Shown in pieces: positions 27,181 through 34,496 of a DNA stretch of 64,000 nucleotides. Location of the stretch: NCBI RefSeq assembly GCF_004340875.1, contig NZ_SLXQ01000001.1:186001-250000 (forward strand), written 5' to 3'. Position numbers and translations under genes: made by a program. How positions within the stretch are numbered: position 1 is the first letter of the stretch; every line of letters begins with the position of its first letter. The notes below the pieces were generated by a model that did no database searches, had not been told where the DNA came from, and saw only the letters and a list, made by a program, of their open reading frames with translations. The stretch comes from Tamaricihabitans halophyticus. Its GTDB lineage: Bacteria; Actinomycetota; Actinomycetes; Mycobacteriales; Pseudonocardiaceae.

Positions 27181-27335
27181 CTCGCGGGCAGCCACCGCGC
27201 GAGCAGACGCCGATGCACTCCCTGCGCCGGCATGACCCGGATCAGGTGCGAACGGTCGAGGGCTGCTCGCGCTGTCCGGCCAGGGCCGGACATGCCCTCC
27301 TCTCAGCCCGGCGCGATACCGGGCTCCCGTGGCAG
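27181..27335 (-). promoter_or_regulatory. TPP riboswitch with translational expression platform
   Basis: The aptamer occupies about 27214-27335 (minus). Conserved parts in order: CGGGCTGAGAGG (plus about 27300-27310) with the CUGAGA bulge, then ACCTGATCCGGGTCATGC and CGGCGCAGGGAG (plus 27218-27255). Downstream, CTCGCG and CGCGAG (27181-27186 and 27198-27203) form a hairpin that ends in the GAGGAGG ribosome-binding site of thiB, suggesting that bound thiamine pyrophosphate hides the start site. The aptamer is recognised by conserved sequence; the switching model is inferred. Confidence 0.9.
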
Positions 27336-27383
27336 CTACGCAGTCTACGCGCGGATCGGCGGCAAAAGGTCCACCATGGAGGT

Positions 27384-27680
27384 ATGGCTGATTTGTTGAC
27401 CGAGGAACAGGTGACCGACGCACTGACCCGACTGCCGGGTTGGCGCACGGCGGACGAGGCGCTGTACCGCGAGGTTCAGTTCGCCAGTTTTCCGGAGGCG
27501 ATTCAGGCGGTGAACCGGATCGCGGAGATCGCCGAGAATGACAACCACCATCCGGACATCGATATCCGATGGCGTACGTTGATCTTCCGATGCAGCACGC
27601 ATTCGGCCGGTGGGATCACCGCCGCGGATGTGTCGCTTGCTGGCGAGATCGATGCGGTGGTTGAGTCGACCGGCGGCTGA
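27384..27680 (+). CDS. phhB: Pterin-4a-carbinolamine dehydratase
   Basis: 98-residue PCD/DCoH enzyme, which dehydrates 4a-hydroxytetrahydropterin and so supports pterin recycling. The signature NDNHHPDIDIRWRTLIF (residues about 52-68) carries the catalytic His pair, followed by THSAGGITAADVSLA. ATG at 27384 is preceded by GGAGG at 3-8 bp; the long open frame upstream crosses the riboswitch and is not coding. Divergent from the thiamine operon. No pterin-dependent hydroxylase is in view. Confidence 0.9.
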   Translation: MADLLTEEQVTDALTRLPGWRTADEALYREVQFASFPEAIQAVNRIAEIAENDNHHPDIDIRWRTLIFRCSTHSAGGITAADVSLAGEIDAVVESTGG

Positions 27681-27883
27681 TTCTCTTGGCACTGAGGGGT
27701 TGTTCGGCGGTCGGCGTGGCTCGGTCGGGTGACGGGCAACCAAACTGTGACCAAAGACCGAGAAAAAGTCCGCCGAACCACGCAACGAAACCGCCGGCTG
27801 AAACGTATTTCTTAGTAGAGGCGGCGAACGTCGGACGCCGTCCTCAGTAGAAATGATCAACTTCGAGCTGACAGAAGGTTGTA

Positions 27884-28207
27884 ATGGTTTCCGGGGCACC
27901 GTCCATGACGTCCATCCGCCTGCCGCGCCGTGGCGGGCGTGCTTTCGCGTTTTACCTTGCCGTGCTTGGGCTTCTGGCCGCCGCGGTACTCGCGTTCGCC
28001 ATGGAGAAACCGGATACCAGTGCGCATGTGCCGGGCTCGGCAACCCAGGCTGGCGCCGCGACCCAGGCCGGCGCCGCGGAAACCAGGCAAGCCAGCGGGC
28101 CCTCGGACGGGCGCGCGTTGTTCGTCGGCGCACTCGCCGGAATCGGCATGCTCGGTGCGGCCGGCGGGGTGATCTGGTTCGTCGCGCGCAACCGCAGGAT
28201 CGAGTAA
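27884..28207 (+). CDS. Small two-helix membrane protein
   Basis: 107 residues: basic N terminus, hydrophobic helix FAFYLAVLGLLAAAVLAFAM, an Ala/Gln/Thr-rich loop with the direct repeat TQAGAATQAGAA, a second helix FVGALAGIGMLGAAGGVIWFV and a basic tail ARNRRIE. AGAAGG precedes ATG at 27884; ATG at 27905 is an alternative. No family recognised. It is followed by a strong hairpin, so it is probably a single-gene transcript. Confidence 0.55.
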   Translation: MVSGAPSMTSIRLPRRGGRAFAFYLAVLGLLAAAVLAFAMEKPDTSAHVPGSATQAGAATQAGAAETRQASGPSDGRALFVGALAGIGMLGAAGGVIWFVARNRRIE

Positions 28208-28209
28208 TA

Positions 28210-28256
28210 CCGGCACGTTGTGGGGCTGCCCGTGAACTGCCCCACAACGTGGCCGG
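28210..28256 (+). terminator. Strong hairpin after the 107-residue membrane protein
   Basis: CACGTTGTGGGGC (28214-28226) pairs perfectly with GCCCCACAACGTG (28239-28251), extended by CCGG on both sides with one bulge. It starts 3 bp after the stop codon. No U-run. Confidence 0.7.
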
Positions 28257-28330
28257 ATCTGCTAATAATCAGGGAGATCAACGCGGTTATACCGGTGTCA
28301 ACTTCCGGCACTCTCCACATAGGAAAGCCC

Positions 28331-28438
28331 ATGGACACCAAGATCGCGGCCGTCGACACCCGTACCTTCGGCTGGGTCCCCACTATCGCCGCAGCCGTCG
28401 TGCTGCTGGCGCTGCTCGCCCTCGGCCTGTTTGGCTGA
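28331..28438 (+). CDS. 35-residue single-helix membrane peptide
   Basis: Frame MDTKIAAVDTRTFGWVPTIA... with an Ala/Leu/Val-rich helix up to the C-terminal GLFG. AGGAAAG stands 3-9 bp before the ATG. One membrane helix with a 14-residue polar N terminus; no family recognised. Many bacterial micropeptides of this design bind and tune larger membrane proteins, but no partner is evident here. Confidence 0.45.
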   Translation: MDTKIAAVDTRTFGWVPTIAAAVVLLALLALGLFG

Positions 28439-28471
28439 GCTGGTTTCTCGGTTAACGACTCGGCCTCGGCG

Positions 28472-29014
28472 CTAGGGTTCGCGGAACGCTAGCCCTCGAT
28501 CGGTCAGTTCCTCGGTCAGGATGCGGACGGCTTTGGGGCCGACCCCGTGCAGATCCAACAGTTCGGCCTGGCTATGCGTCGCGATCTTCTCCAGCGTGTC
28601 CCAGCCCGCGCCGAGCAGGGCGCGGGTCGCGGGCCTGCCGATCGCGGCGGGTAGCGCACAGTCGGGCTGGTCGGCGCCAGCTTCGGCCGCGGCGAGGTCG
28701 TTCGCCAACCGCTTCGGCGCCCGATGTGCCCAGGCGGCGCGCACCAAGGCGTTCAGGTCCTTGCCGTTGATGTCGGCGAGGACGATGCGAAAGCCGATCG
28801 GCTTGCCGTTGCGCTCAAGTCGCTCGCCGCTGGCGTGTGCGTCGATGGCCGCGTCGGTGTCGGTACTCGTCAGCCGCAGCTGCACCTGACCGTCTCTGGT
28901 GACCGAGGCAAAGCCCTTGTCCCGGACCGCGAAGGCGACCATGCCGAAATGCGTGCCCTCGGTGACCTCGGGAAGTGCCAGGGCGGCTTTGCGCAGCTGG
29001 GCCAGCGTCGTCAT
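28472..29014 (-). CDS. MmcQ/YjbR-like protein with C-terminal helix-hairpin-helix
   Basis: 180 residues. Residues 1-110 have the MmcQ/YjbR fold (ALALPEVTEGTHFGMVAFAV at the start, a CyaY-like alpha-beta DNA-binding-type domain). Residues about 125-178 (LLGAGWDTLEKIATHSQAELLDLHGVGPKAVRILTEEL) resemble the helix-hairpin-helix seen in RNA polymerase alpha C-terminal and DNA-repair proteins, suggesting contact with nucleic acid. The two-domain combination is seen in actinobacteria; the biochemical role is not known to me. Confidence 0.7.
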   Translation of the reverse strand: MTTLAQLRKAALALPEVTEGTHFGMVAFAVRDKGFASVTRDGQVQLRLTSTDTDAAIDAHASGERLERNGKPIGFRIVLADINGKDLNALVRAAWAHRAPKRLANDLAAAEAGADQPDCALPAAIGRPATRALLGAGWDTLEKIATHSQAELLDLHGVGPKAVRILTEELTDRGLAFREP

Positions 29015-29051
29015 GGCGACAGCGTAGCCGGCTACTCCGACAGGCGCGGCG

Positions 29052-29516
29052 TTATCGGCGGGTGGGGCCCAGCCAGCGCGGGACTCGCGAGCGGTACTCC
29101 TCGTAGGCGCTGCCGAACCGCGCCCGGAGCGCGGCTTCCTCGGCTGGAATCTGGGCGCGGTCGATGAGTAGGACGAATGCGCCGGCCGGCACGCTGGCGA
29201 GCCAGGAGCCGCGGAACACGGCGTGTGCGGTGAGCATGCCGGCCATGCCGACGTACATCGGGTTACGGGAAACCCGGTTGGGGCCGTCGACCACCAGTGA
29301 GGTCGCTTCCGCCGGGCCGATCGGGTTCACCGTGGTTTCGCTTTTCCGAAACTTGCTTACTGAGGTACCAAGTAGCCAAGCGGATGCCCCGGCGAGCAGG
29401 CCGGCAACGGCCGTTCGCGACCTCGTCGCGGCCCGGCCCGGCAGTGCCCGCTGGATTACGGCGGCCAGCCCGACCAGCGCCAACGGTGGAATACCAAAAC
29501 CCTTCGGAGATCCCAT
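29052..29516 (-). CDS. Isoprenylcysteine-methyltransferase-like membrane protein
   Basis: 154 residues. Hydrophobic helices at the N terminus and centre; RNPMYVGMAGML and the C-terminal EEYRSRVPRWLGP are typical of the PEMT/ICMT family of membrane methyltransferases that use S-adenosylmethionine. Substrates in bacteria are mostly unknown. The first 15 codons (MGSPKGFGIPPLALVG) and preceding DNA are duplicated at 30029-30154. A type A palindromic repeat lies about 40 bp upstream of the ATG. Confidence 0.72.
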   Translation of the reverse strand: MGSPKGFGIPPLALVGLAAVIQRALPGRAATRSRTAVAGLLAGASAWLLGTSVSKFRKSETTVNPIGPAEATSLVVDGPNRVSRNPMYVGMAGMLTAHAVFRGSWLASVPAGAFVLLIDRAQIPAEEAALRARFGSAYEEYRSRVPRWLGPTRR

Positions 29517-29554
29517 CCACCCAACTTACCCGCGCTCCGTCGGCCACTGCCCAA

Positions 29555-29580
29555 ACCGCAATCTTTAAGGATCGTGCGGT
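29555..29580. repeat. Palindromic repeat family, type A copy
   Basis: ACCGCAATCTTTAAGG then ATCGTGCGGT. ACCGCA and TGCGGT pair. It contains the TAA stop (29565-29567, minus) of the 155-residue membrane protein gene and lies just upstream of the methyltransferase start. Confidence 0.75.
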
Positions 29581-30032
29581 AGGGAGCCTCGGCGGTTGTG
29601 CAGGACCAGCCCCGCAACGAGTGCCGCGCCCCACAGCAGGAACAACGGGTCCCAGAGCCAGGCGTGCCCAACCATCCCCGGGCGGTCGTAGCCACCTGCC
29701 GGCTGGATGATCCCGCTCAGTACGAGATTGCCGACCACGGTGTTGGCGCCGCCCCAGACGATCAACACCGCCGCGCCGACCCAGCACAACGCCTTGACGG
29801 GGCGCCGCCGCAGCCATCCCCAGTAGGCGAACAGCAGTGGCGCTATCGCCGCCACGACCTTCACCACACCGGCGGCCAAGAGCACAACTGGCGCGTCGGC
29901 GAAGGCATCAACCACTCGATCACCGAGCGTGGCCAACAGCCACTCGCCGCCGAACAGCCAGTAGAACGTGAAGAAACTATGCAGCACACCCAGCAGGGCG
30001 GCGCACCCCAGCCAAGCGATCCCTCGCGTCAC
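29565..30032 (-). CDS. Four-helix membrane protein (DUF3995-like)
   Basis: 155 residues with four membrane segments (about 5-22, 43-60, 72-92 and 118-140). LHSFFTFYWLFGGEWLLATLG followed by further helices is reminiscent of DUF3995 proteins. GTG at 30032 overlaps the TGA of the 32-codon frame 30029-30127 as GTGA and is preferred; GTG at 30038 and a longer reading to 30146 are possible, but that N-terminal extension would translate the duplicated methyltransferase start in a foreign frame. Its stop codon is inside a palindromic repeat. Confidence 0.6.
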   Translation of the reverse strand: MTRGIAWLGCAALLGVLHSFFTFYWLFGGEWLLATLGDRVVDAFADAPVVLLAAGVVKVVAAIAPLLFAYWGWLRRRPVKALCWVGAAVLIVWGGANTVVGNLVLSGIIQPAGGYDRPGMVGHAWLWDPLFLLWGAALVAGLVLHNRRGSLPHDP

Positions 30033-30127
30033 TGGCACCTGACCTCGAGCGGCCTGATCGCCTGGACCCGCCGAACTACGCCGGCCAGCGCCAGCGGCGG
30101 GACACGAATACCCTTCGAGGAGCCCAT
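30029..30127 (-). pseudogene. Duplicated 5' fragment of the methyltransferase gene, still an open 32-codon frame
   Basis: The frame MGSSKGIRVPPLALAG... matches the methyltransferase start MGSPKGFGIPPLALVG in 11 of 16 residues, and the DNA before the ATG also agrees (GGCTGGATGGG against GGGTGGATGGG). After about 20 codons the similarity ends and the frame closes with TGA, overlapping the GTG of the next gene. Either a relic of a gene-start duplication or a short leader that couples translation of the membrane protein. Confidence 0.6.
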
Positions 30128-30182
30128 CCAGCCAAGCTACCCGCACCGCAATCTGAAGAGAAAGTTAGTGCGGGGTGCGGTG
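30125..30182. repeat. Left direct repeat of abi segment plus degenerate palindrome
   Basis: Positions 30125-30154 match 31392-31421 in 27 of 30 bases, same orientation (shared run CTACCCGCACCGCAATCT). The CACCGCA at 30144-30150 can still pair with TGCGGTG at 30176-30182, but the core has diverged from the family. Confidence 0.65.
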
Positions 30183-30196
30183 GCCTGGTCCGTTGA

Positions 30197-30222
30197 ACCG
30201 CATTTCTTAGCGATCTTGCGGT
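30197..30222. repeat. Palindromic repeat family, type A copy
   Basis: ACCGCATTTCTTAGCG then ATCTTGCGGT; the arms ACCGCA and TGCGGT pair. Lies in the 310-bp gene-poor gap between the membrane protein and abi. Confidence 0.7.
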
Positions 30223-30254
30223 GACTGCATGTGTCGATCTTGGCGACGTCCCGT

Positions 30255-30277
30255 GTTCGCGTTCTTTAAGGTTAGCG
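30255..30277. repeat. Palindromic repeat family, type B copy, inverted
   Basis: On the minus strand it reads CGCTAACCTTAAAGAACGC, identical over 19 bases to the copy at 4072. It lies 70 bp beyond the abi stop codon. Confidence 0.7.
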
Positions 30278-30348
30278 GTGCTTATCGGGGCGAACCAGGG
30301 AGATTGCCGGGCTGCCCGCACCGCATAAGGTTCGCGCCATCGGGAGGG

Positions 30349-31263
30349 TCAAGTACACCAAAGCCCCGATGACTGCCAGGCTCTCGGTGCTCCTGTGTGC
30401 GACAGCGGGACTGTCGAAACCTCCTGCGGATAGGAGCGAAGCACTGCCGAGAGCGCTTTCGAACTGCCGTTTCCGGAACGGACCAACATGTGCTGGACCA
30501 AGCTGAGCTGCCCAAATGTACGATTCATACCGCTACGAACGGTGTCGAGGTCGGGCAAGTGGCCGACACGGGGAAGTTTCGGCGTGATGGCGTACACCCG
30601 GTTGAAGAGTCGACCATGGTGCGCACACACGTTCCGGACCACGTTCAAACAACGCATCCATGATTCAAGCTGCGGCGCGGACAAACCGAAGACATCGGCA
30701 AGGTCGTCTTGGATCTTCCGAGGCGAATAGCCGAACAGGTACGTCAGGCTACCCCAGTCAAGAATCTCGACGGCCACCCAGACGGGAAGCGTACCGCCGT
30801 ACCTGACTTGGTGATGAGCGATGAAGTCTTCTCTGGATCTGGACAACTCGACTTCGTACCCACGGCGCCACTTGTCGTAGCTACTGCCCTTACGTGCACG
30901 CGGGCCGAGTAAATCCGGCCGCAAGTGGGCACATTCGTCGAGTTCGCCGAGAGCATGCCCCAATGCGGCGCGCAGGGATAACTCTACCGGCGCAAGCGCA
31001 TCGAAGGTCGCACTTCGTAGTCGGGCATCGAACTGGTAGAGCTTCGTAACATCAACGAGGGTTGTTCCTTTGTAGAACTGATCGCTCCGCTCGGTTGCCG
31101 ATATCTGCCGACGGAACGGATACCAGTACCCACTGAGGCGGTAGTAATTGACTTTGTGCAGCTGCGCGACCGCGGCGGTCCGATCCCCCACGTCCATACC
31201 GCGAGACGCCAGCACGTCGACAAGCTCGTCGTAGGTCTTGAACCTCTTGACCCCCACCGACAA
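30349..31263 (-). CDS. Abi family abortive-infection protein
   Basis: 304-residue protein of the Abi_2 (AbiD/AbiF) family: N-terminal KRFKTYDELVDVLASRGM, LHKVNYYRLSGYWYPFRR (residues 34-51, the family hallmark N-Y-Y-R-L-S-G-Y), YQFDARLRSATFDALAPVELSLRAALGHAL, and late NVVRNVCAHHGRLFNR (RNxxxHxxR-type motif shared with HEPN RNases, near residue 215). These proteins act against phage, probably by RNA cleavage that halts the host. TTG at 31263 follows AGGAG. No antitoxin is visible. Base composition is lower in GC than the neighbours, and direct repeats bracket the gene, both pointing to transfer. Confidence 0.88.
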   Translation of the reverse strand: MSVGVKRFKTYDELVDVLASRGMDVGDRTAAVAQLHKVNYYRLSGYWYPFRRQISATERSDQFYKGTTLVDVTKLYQFDARLRSATFDALAPVELSLRAALGHALGELDECAHLRPDLLGPRARKGSSYDKWRRGYEVELSRSREDFIAHHQVRYGGTLPVWVAVEILDWGSLTYLFGYSPRKIQDDLADVFGLSAPQLESWMRCLNVVRNVCAHHGRLFNRVYAITPKLPRVGHLPDLDTVRSGMNRTFGQLSLVQHMLVRSGNGSSKALSAVLRSYPQEVSTVPLSHTGAPRAWQSSGLWCT

Positions 31264-31391
31264 AGCAGCTCCTGCGCTACGTAATAAAGAAGACCGGCCC
31301 TGGACCTACCGAAGTAGGCGGAACCGGTCGTAGTACAACCTACTTTACCTCACGAATCGGACACCGGCAACTTCGCCGCCTTCCGCAACCC

Positions 31392-31437
31392 CAACCAGCC
31401 GAACTACCCGCACCGCAATCTTTAGGGATCTTGCGGT
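31392..31437. repeat. Right direct repeat of abi segment plus type A palindrome
   Basis: 31392-31421 is the partner of 30125-30154. It continues as ACCGCAATCTTTAGGG and ATCTTGCGGT (31412-31437), the best-preserved type A copy with 7-bp arms ACCGCAA/TTGCGGT, differing from the copy at 33291 by one base. Confidence 0.75.
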
Positions 31438-31499
31438 CCGGGCCGCCGCTGCGCTGAATGTTAAGGCGGGATTCCACCAAGTCTGGTAAATTCTTACCT

Positions 31500-31520
31500 A
31501 TGCATTTGTACTTCCTGTGA
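31500..31520 (+). CDS. Candidate 6-codon leader peptide of the ABC-F gene
   Basis: ATG to TGA encodes MHLYFL, 140 bp before the ABC-F start. GGTAA/TTACC flank ATTC just upstream, with TAAATT as a possible -10, so the peptide could be on a leaderless transcript. Between it and the gene are GC-rich dyads (GCGTTGGCCG with CGGCAACGC) and a run of five T at 31586-31590. ABC-F resistance genes are often governed by such leader-peptide attenuators; here it is only suggested by layout. Confidence 0.35.
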   Translation: MHLYFL

Positions 31521-31659
31521 CGGCTGCGTTGGCCGATCGCGCTCGTTGAGAGTCTCCGAGCCGACGGCGGCAACGCGTTCAACCCTTTTTCGGTTCGCCG
31601 TCATTTCGCGTACCCGTATGTCTGTTCTGACTTGGGTGCGCCGGTACGAAGGATGCACT

Positions 31660-33318
31660 GTGAACACCCACACTCATCGGGTTCCCGCGCGCCATCGCGC
31701 GCAATTGACCGTCAACGACGTCTCGGTGACGCGAGGCGTGACCCGGGTGCTGAACCACGTCAGCCTCCCGCTGACTCCCGCATCGCGCGTCGCGATCGTC
31801 GGCGAGAACGGCAGGGGGAAGTCGACCCTTCTCCACGTGCTCGCGGGCACGCTCAGCCCCGACGACGGCAGTGTCCAACGCGTCGGCACGATCGGTGTCG
31901 CCGAGCAGGAGATGGATACGGCCGACGAACGCACCGTCGGGCAGGCTGTCGCGGACGCGATCGCCGATTCCCTCGCGGCGTTGGCACGGCTGGATGCCGC
32001 CAGCTACGCGCTCAGCGAGGGTGCCGAGTCCGCGGCCGGCGAGTATGCCGCCGCATTGGAACTCGTCGACGTGCTCAACGCGTGGGACGCCGAGCGGCGA
32101 GTACAGATCGCCCTCGAAGCGCTCGGCGCGGAAACCGACATGACCAGAAAGCTCGCCGAACTTTCCGTCGGGCGGCGCTATCGCGTGCGGCTGGCCTGCC
32201 TTCTTGGCTCCGATGATGACTTCCTGCTGCTCGACGAACCGACGAACCACCTCGATCGGCAGGGCCTGGAGTTCCTGACCGGACAGCTGCGCGCACGCGA
32301 CGGCGGTGTCGCGGTCGTCAGCCATGATCGCGCGCTCCTGTCCGACTTCGCGGAGACCATCGTCGATCTCGACCCGACGCCGGACGAGCGTCCACGCGTC
32401 TACGGGAACGGCTATTCCGGTTACCGGGAAGGCCGCTCAGCCGAGCGAGAGCGCTGGGAGCAGGAGTACGAACGACAGCGAGCCGAGCACGCTCGACTGC
32501 AAGACGACCTCAACGCCGCGCAGAACCGGCTCGTCTCGGGATGGCGGCCGGACAAAGGGCACAACAAGCACGGGCGCGCCACTCGGGCCAGCGGCCTCGT
32601 CCAGAGCGTCCATCGACGCCAAGCCGCACTCGACGCGCACGCGATCACCGTGCCCGAGCCGCCACTCGAGTTCCGGTTCCCCGAGCTTCGCGCGCGGCCC
32701 GGTGCCTCCTTGCTGAGCGTGTCGGAGGTGCGCGTGGCTGGCCGGCTGCGTGGGCCGGTGTCCTTCTCGCTGTCCGGGCGTGACCGGCTTGTCGTGACCG
32801 GCCCCAATGGCGCGGGTAAATCCACGCTGCTCAGCGTTGCCGGCGGCACGCTGGAACCGGACACGGGTTCTGTGCACAAGCCCGACAGCACGCGGTTGGG
32901 TTTCCTGCGGCAGGAGAGTGATCTGCCGCCGGATCGGCGGGCGAGCGAGGTGTACGCCACGCACGTCGACGCGCTCGTCGCTGCCGGCATCGTGCCGGCG
33001 GCGGAAGTGATCGGGATATCGCAACTCGGTCTGTTGAAGGCTCGCGAGGCGAGCAAGCGCGTCGGCGAGCTCTCGGTGGGGCAGCAGCGTCGCCTCGATT
33101 TGGCACTTGTGCTCGCGATCCGCCCGCACGTGTTGCTGTTGGACGAGGCGACCAACCATCTGTCCATTGCACTGGTGGACGAACTCACCGAGGCGTTGGG
33201 TGCGACGCAGGCAGCCGTCGTGCTGTCCACGCACGACCGGCAGCTGCTGCGTGATGTGTCCGGGTGGCCCACCATCGAGCTGTCTGCCGCACCGCGATCT
33301 TTAGGGATCTTGCGGTGA
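31660..33318 (+). CDS. ABC-F ribosomal protection ATPase (antibiotic resistance type)
   Basis: 552 residues, two ABC domains in one chain, no membrane segments. Domain 1: Walker A GENGRGKSTLLHV (Arg in place of the usual small residue), signature LSVGRRYRV, Walker B FLLLDEPTNHLD. A charged interdomain linker (RERWEQEYERQRAEHARLQ) inserts toward the ribosomal peptidyl-transferase site. Domain 2: GPNGAGKSTLL, LSVGQQRRLDLAL, VLLLDEATNHLS. The family displaces macrolides, lincosamides, streptogramins or pleuromutilins from ribosomes. GTG at 31660 has GAAGGA 6 bp upstream; the open frame extends back to 31546. Its last eight codons and stop are formed by a palindromic repeat. Confidence 0.88.
   Translation: MNTHTHRVPARHRAQLTVNDVSVTRGVTRVLNHVSLPLTPASRVAIVGENGRGKSTLLHVLAGTLSPDDGSVQRVGTIGVAEQEMDTADERTVGQAVADAIADSLAALARLDAASYALSEGAESAAGEYAAALELVDVLNAWDAERRVQIALEALGAETDMTRKLAELSVGRRYRVRLACLLGSDDDFLLLDEPTNHLDRQGLEFLTGQLRARDGGVAVVSHDRALLSDFAETIVDLDPTPDERPRVYGNGYSGYREGRSAERERWEQEYERQRAEHARLQDDLNAAQNRLVSGWRPDKGHNKHGRATRASGLVQSVHRRQAALDAHAITVPEPPLEFRFPELRARPGASLLSVSEVRVAGRLRGPVSFSLSGRDRLVVTGPNGAGKSTLLSVAGGTLEPDTGSVHKPDSTRLGFLRQESDLPPDRRASEVYATHVDALVAAGIVPAAEVIGISQLGLLKAREASKRVGELSVGQQRRLDLALVLAIRPHVLLLDEATNHLSIALVDELTEALGATQAAVVLSTHDRQLLRDVSGWPTIELSAAPRSLGILR
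33291..33316. repeat. Palindromic repeat family, type A copy, coding at its left
   Basis: ACCGCGATCTTTAGGG then ATCTTGCGGT. It encodes PRSLGILR and the first base of the TGA stop of the ABC-F gene, and lies between the converging ABC-F and ychF genes. Confidence 0.8.
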
Positions 33319-33333
33319 AGGCCCGGAACAGAC

Positions 33334-34413
33334 CTAGACGTTGAAGCGGAATTCCACCACGTCGCCGTCGGCCATGATGTAGTCCTTGCCCTCGATCCGG
33401 ACCTTGCCGGCGGACTTCGCCGCGGCCATGCTGCCGGCCTCGACAAGGTCCGCGTAGGACACGACTTCGGCCTTGATGAAGCCGCGCTCGAAGTCGGTGT
33501 GGATCACCCCGGCCGCCTGCGGTGCGGTCGCGCCCTGCGGAATCGTCCAGGCCCTTGCTTCCTTCGGCCCCGCGGTCAGGTAGGTCTGCAAGCCCAGCGT
33601 GTGGAAACCCGCCCTTGCCAGCGCGGCCAACCCTGGCTCTGGCTGGCCGATCGATTCAAGCAGCTCGCCTGCCGACTCGGCGTCCAGCTCGAGCAGCTCG
33701 GCCTCTACCTTCGCGTCCAGGAACACCGCGTCGGCCGGCGCTACCAGCTCGGCCAGTTCCTTGCGCCGCGCCTCGTCGGTCAGCACACCTTCATCGGCGT
33801 TGAACACGTACAGGAAAGGCTTGATGGTCAGCAGGTTCAACTCGCGCAGCAGCTCCAGGTCCAATTCGGACTGCGCGTTGAACAGGGTCCGCCCGCCGTC
33901 GAGCACATCTTTGGCCTGCTGCGCGGCCGCCAGCGCCGGTCGCTGCTCCTTGCGGGTCCTGGCCTCCTTCTCCAACCTCGGCAGCGCCTTGTCCAGCGTC
34001 TGCAGGTCGGCGAGTACCAGCTCGGTGTTGATCGTCTCCATATCGCTGGACGGATCGATCGCACCGTCTACGTGCACCACATCCGGATCGTCGAACACCC
34101 GGATCACCTGGCAGATCGCGTTCGCCTCGCGAATATTGGCCAGGAACTTGTTGCCAAGACCCGCGCCTTCCGAGGCACCCTGCACGATCCCCGCGATATC
34201 CACAAAGGACACCGTGGCGGGCATCACCCGTTGCGAGCCGAATATCCTGGCCAGCTCGTCCAGCCGCGCGTCGGGCAGCGGCACGACACCCACGTTGGGC
34301 TCGATCGTGGCGAACGGGTAATTGGCTGACAGCACATCGTTACTGGTCAGCGCATTAAACAGGGTCGACTTGCCGACATTGGGCAGGCCGACGATGCCAA
34401 GGGTCAAACTCAC
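33334..34413 (-). CDS. ychF: Redox-regulated ATPase YchF
   Basis: 359-residue Obg-like P-loop protein that prefers ATP. G1 GLPNVGKSTLFNALT at the N terminus, switch NYPFATIEPNVGVV, G3 DIAGIVQGASEGAGLG, NADE in place of the GTP-specific NKxD (FLYVFNADEG), consistent with ATP use; C-terminal TGS domain with FERGFIKAEVVSYADL and DYIMADGDVVEFRFNV. Typically one copy per genome, linked to oxidative stress and ribosome association. Confidence 0.95.
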   Translation of the reverse strand: MSLTLGIVGLPNVGKSTLFNALTSNDVLSANYPFATIEPNVGVVPLPDARLDELARIFGSQRVMPATVSFVDIAGIVQGASEGAGLGNKFLANIREANAICQVIRVFDDPDVVHVDGAIDPSSDMETINTELVLADLQTLDKALPRLEKEARTRKEQRPALAAAQQAKDVLDGGRTLFNAQSELDLELLRELNLLTIKPFLYVFNADEGVLTDEARRKELAELVAPADAVFLDAKVEAELLELDAESAGELLESIGQPEPGLAALARAGFHTLGLQTYLTAGPKEARAWTIPQGATAPQAAGVIHTDFERGFIKAEVVSYADLVEAGSMAAAKSAGKVRIEGKDYIMADGDVVEFRFNV

Positions 34414-34496
34414 GGAGCCACCTCGAACGAAGCGTTGAACACGGCCTACGAGTCTACGGGTAGCTCAGCGCGGGCCGCGTTCAGCCGCCCTAGTTC

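Noticed and set aside
31340-31582. 80-codon minus-strand frame between abi and the ABC-F gene
   Set aside because: It translates the palindromic repeat and duplicated flank; no ribosome-binding site and no conserved feature.
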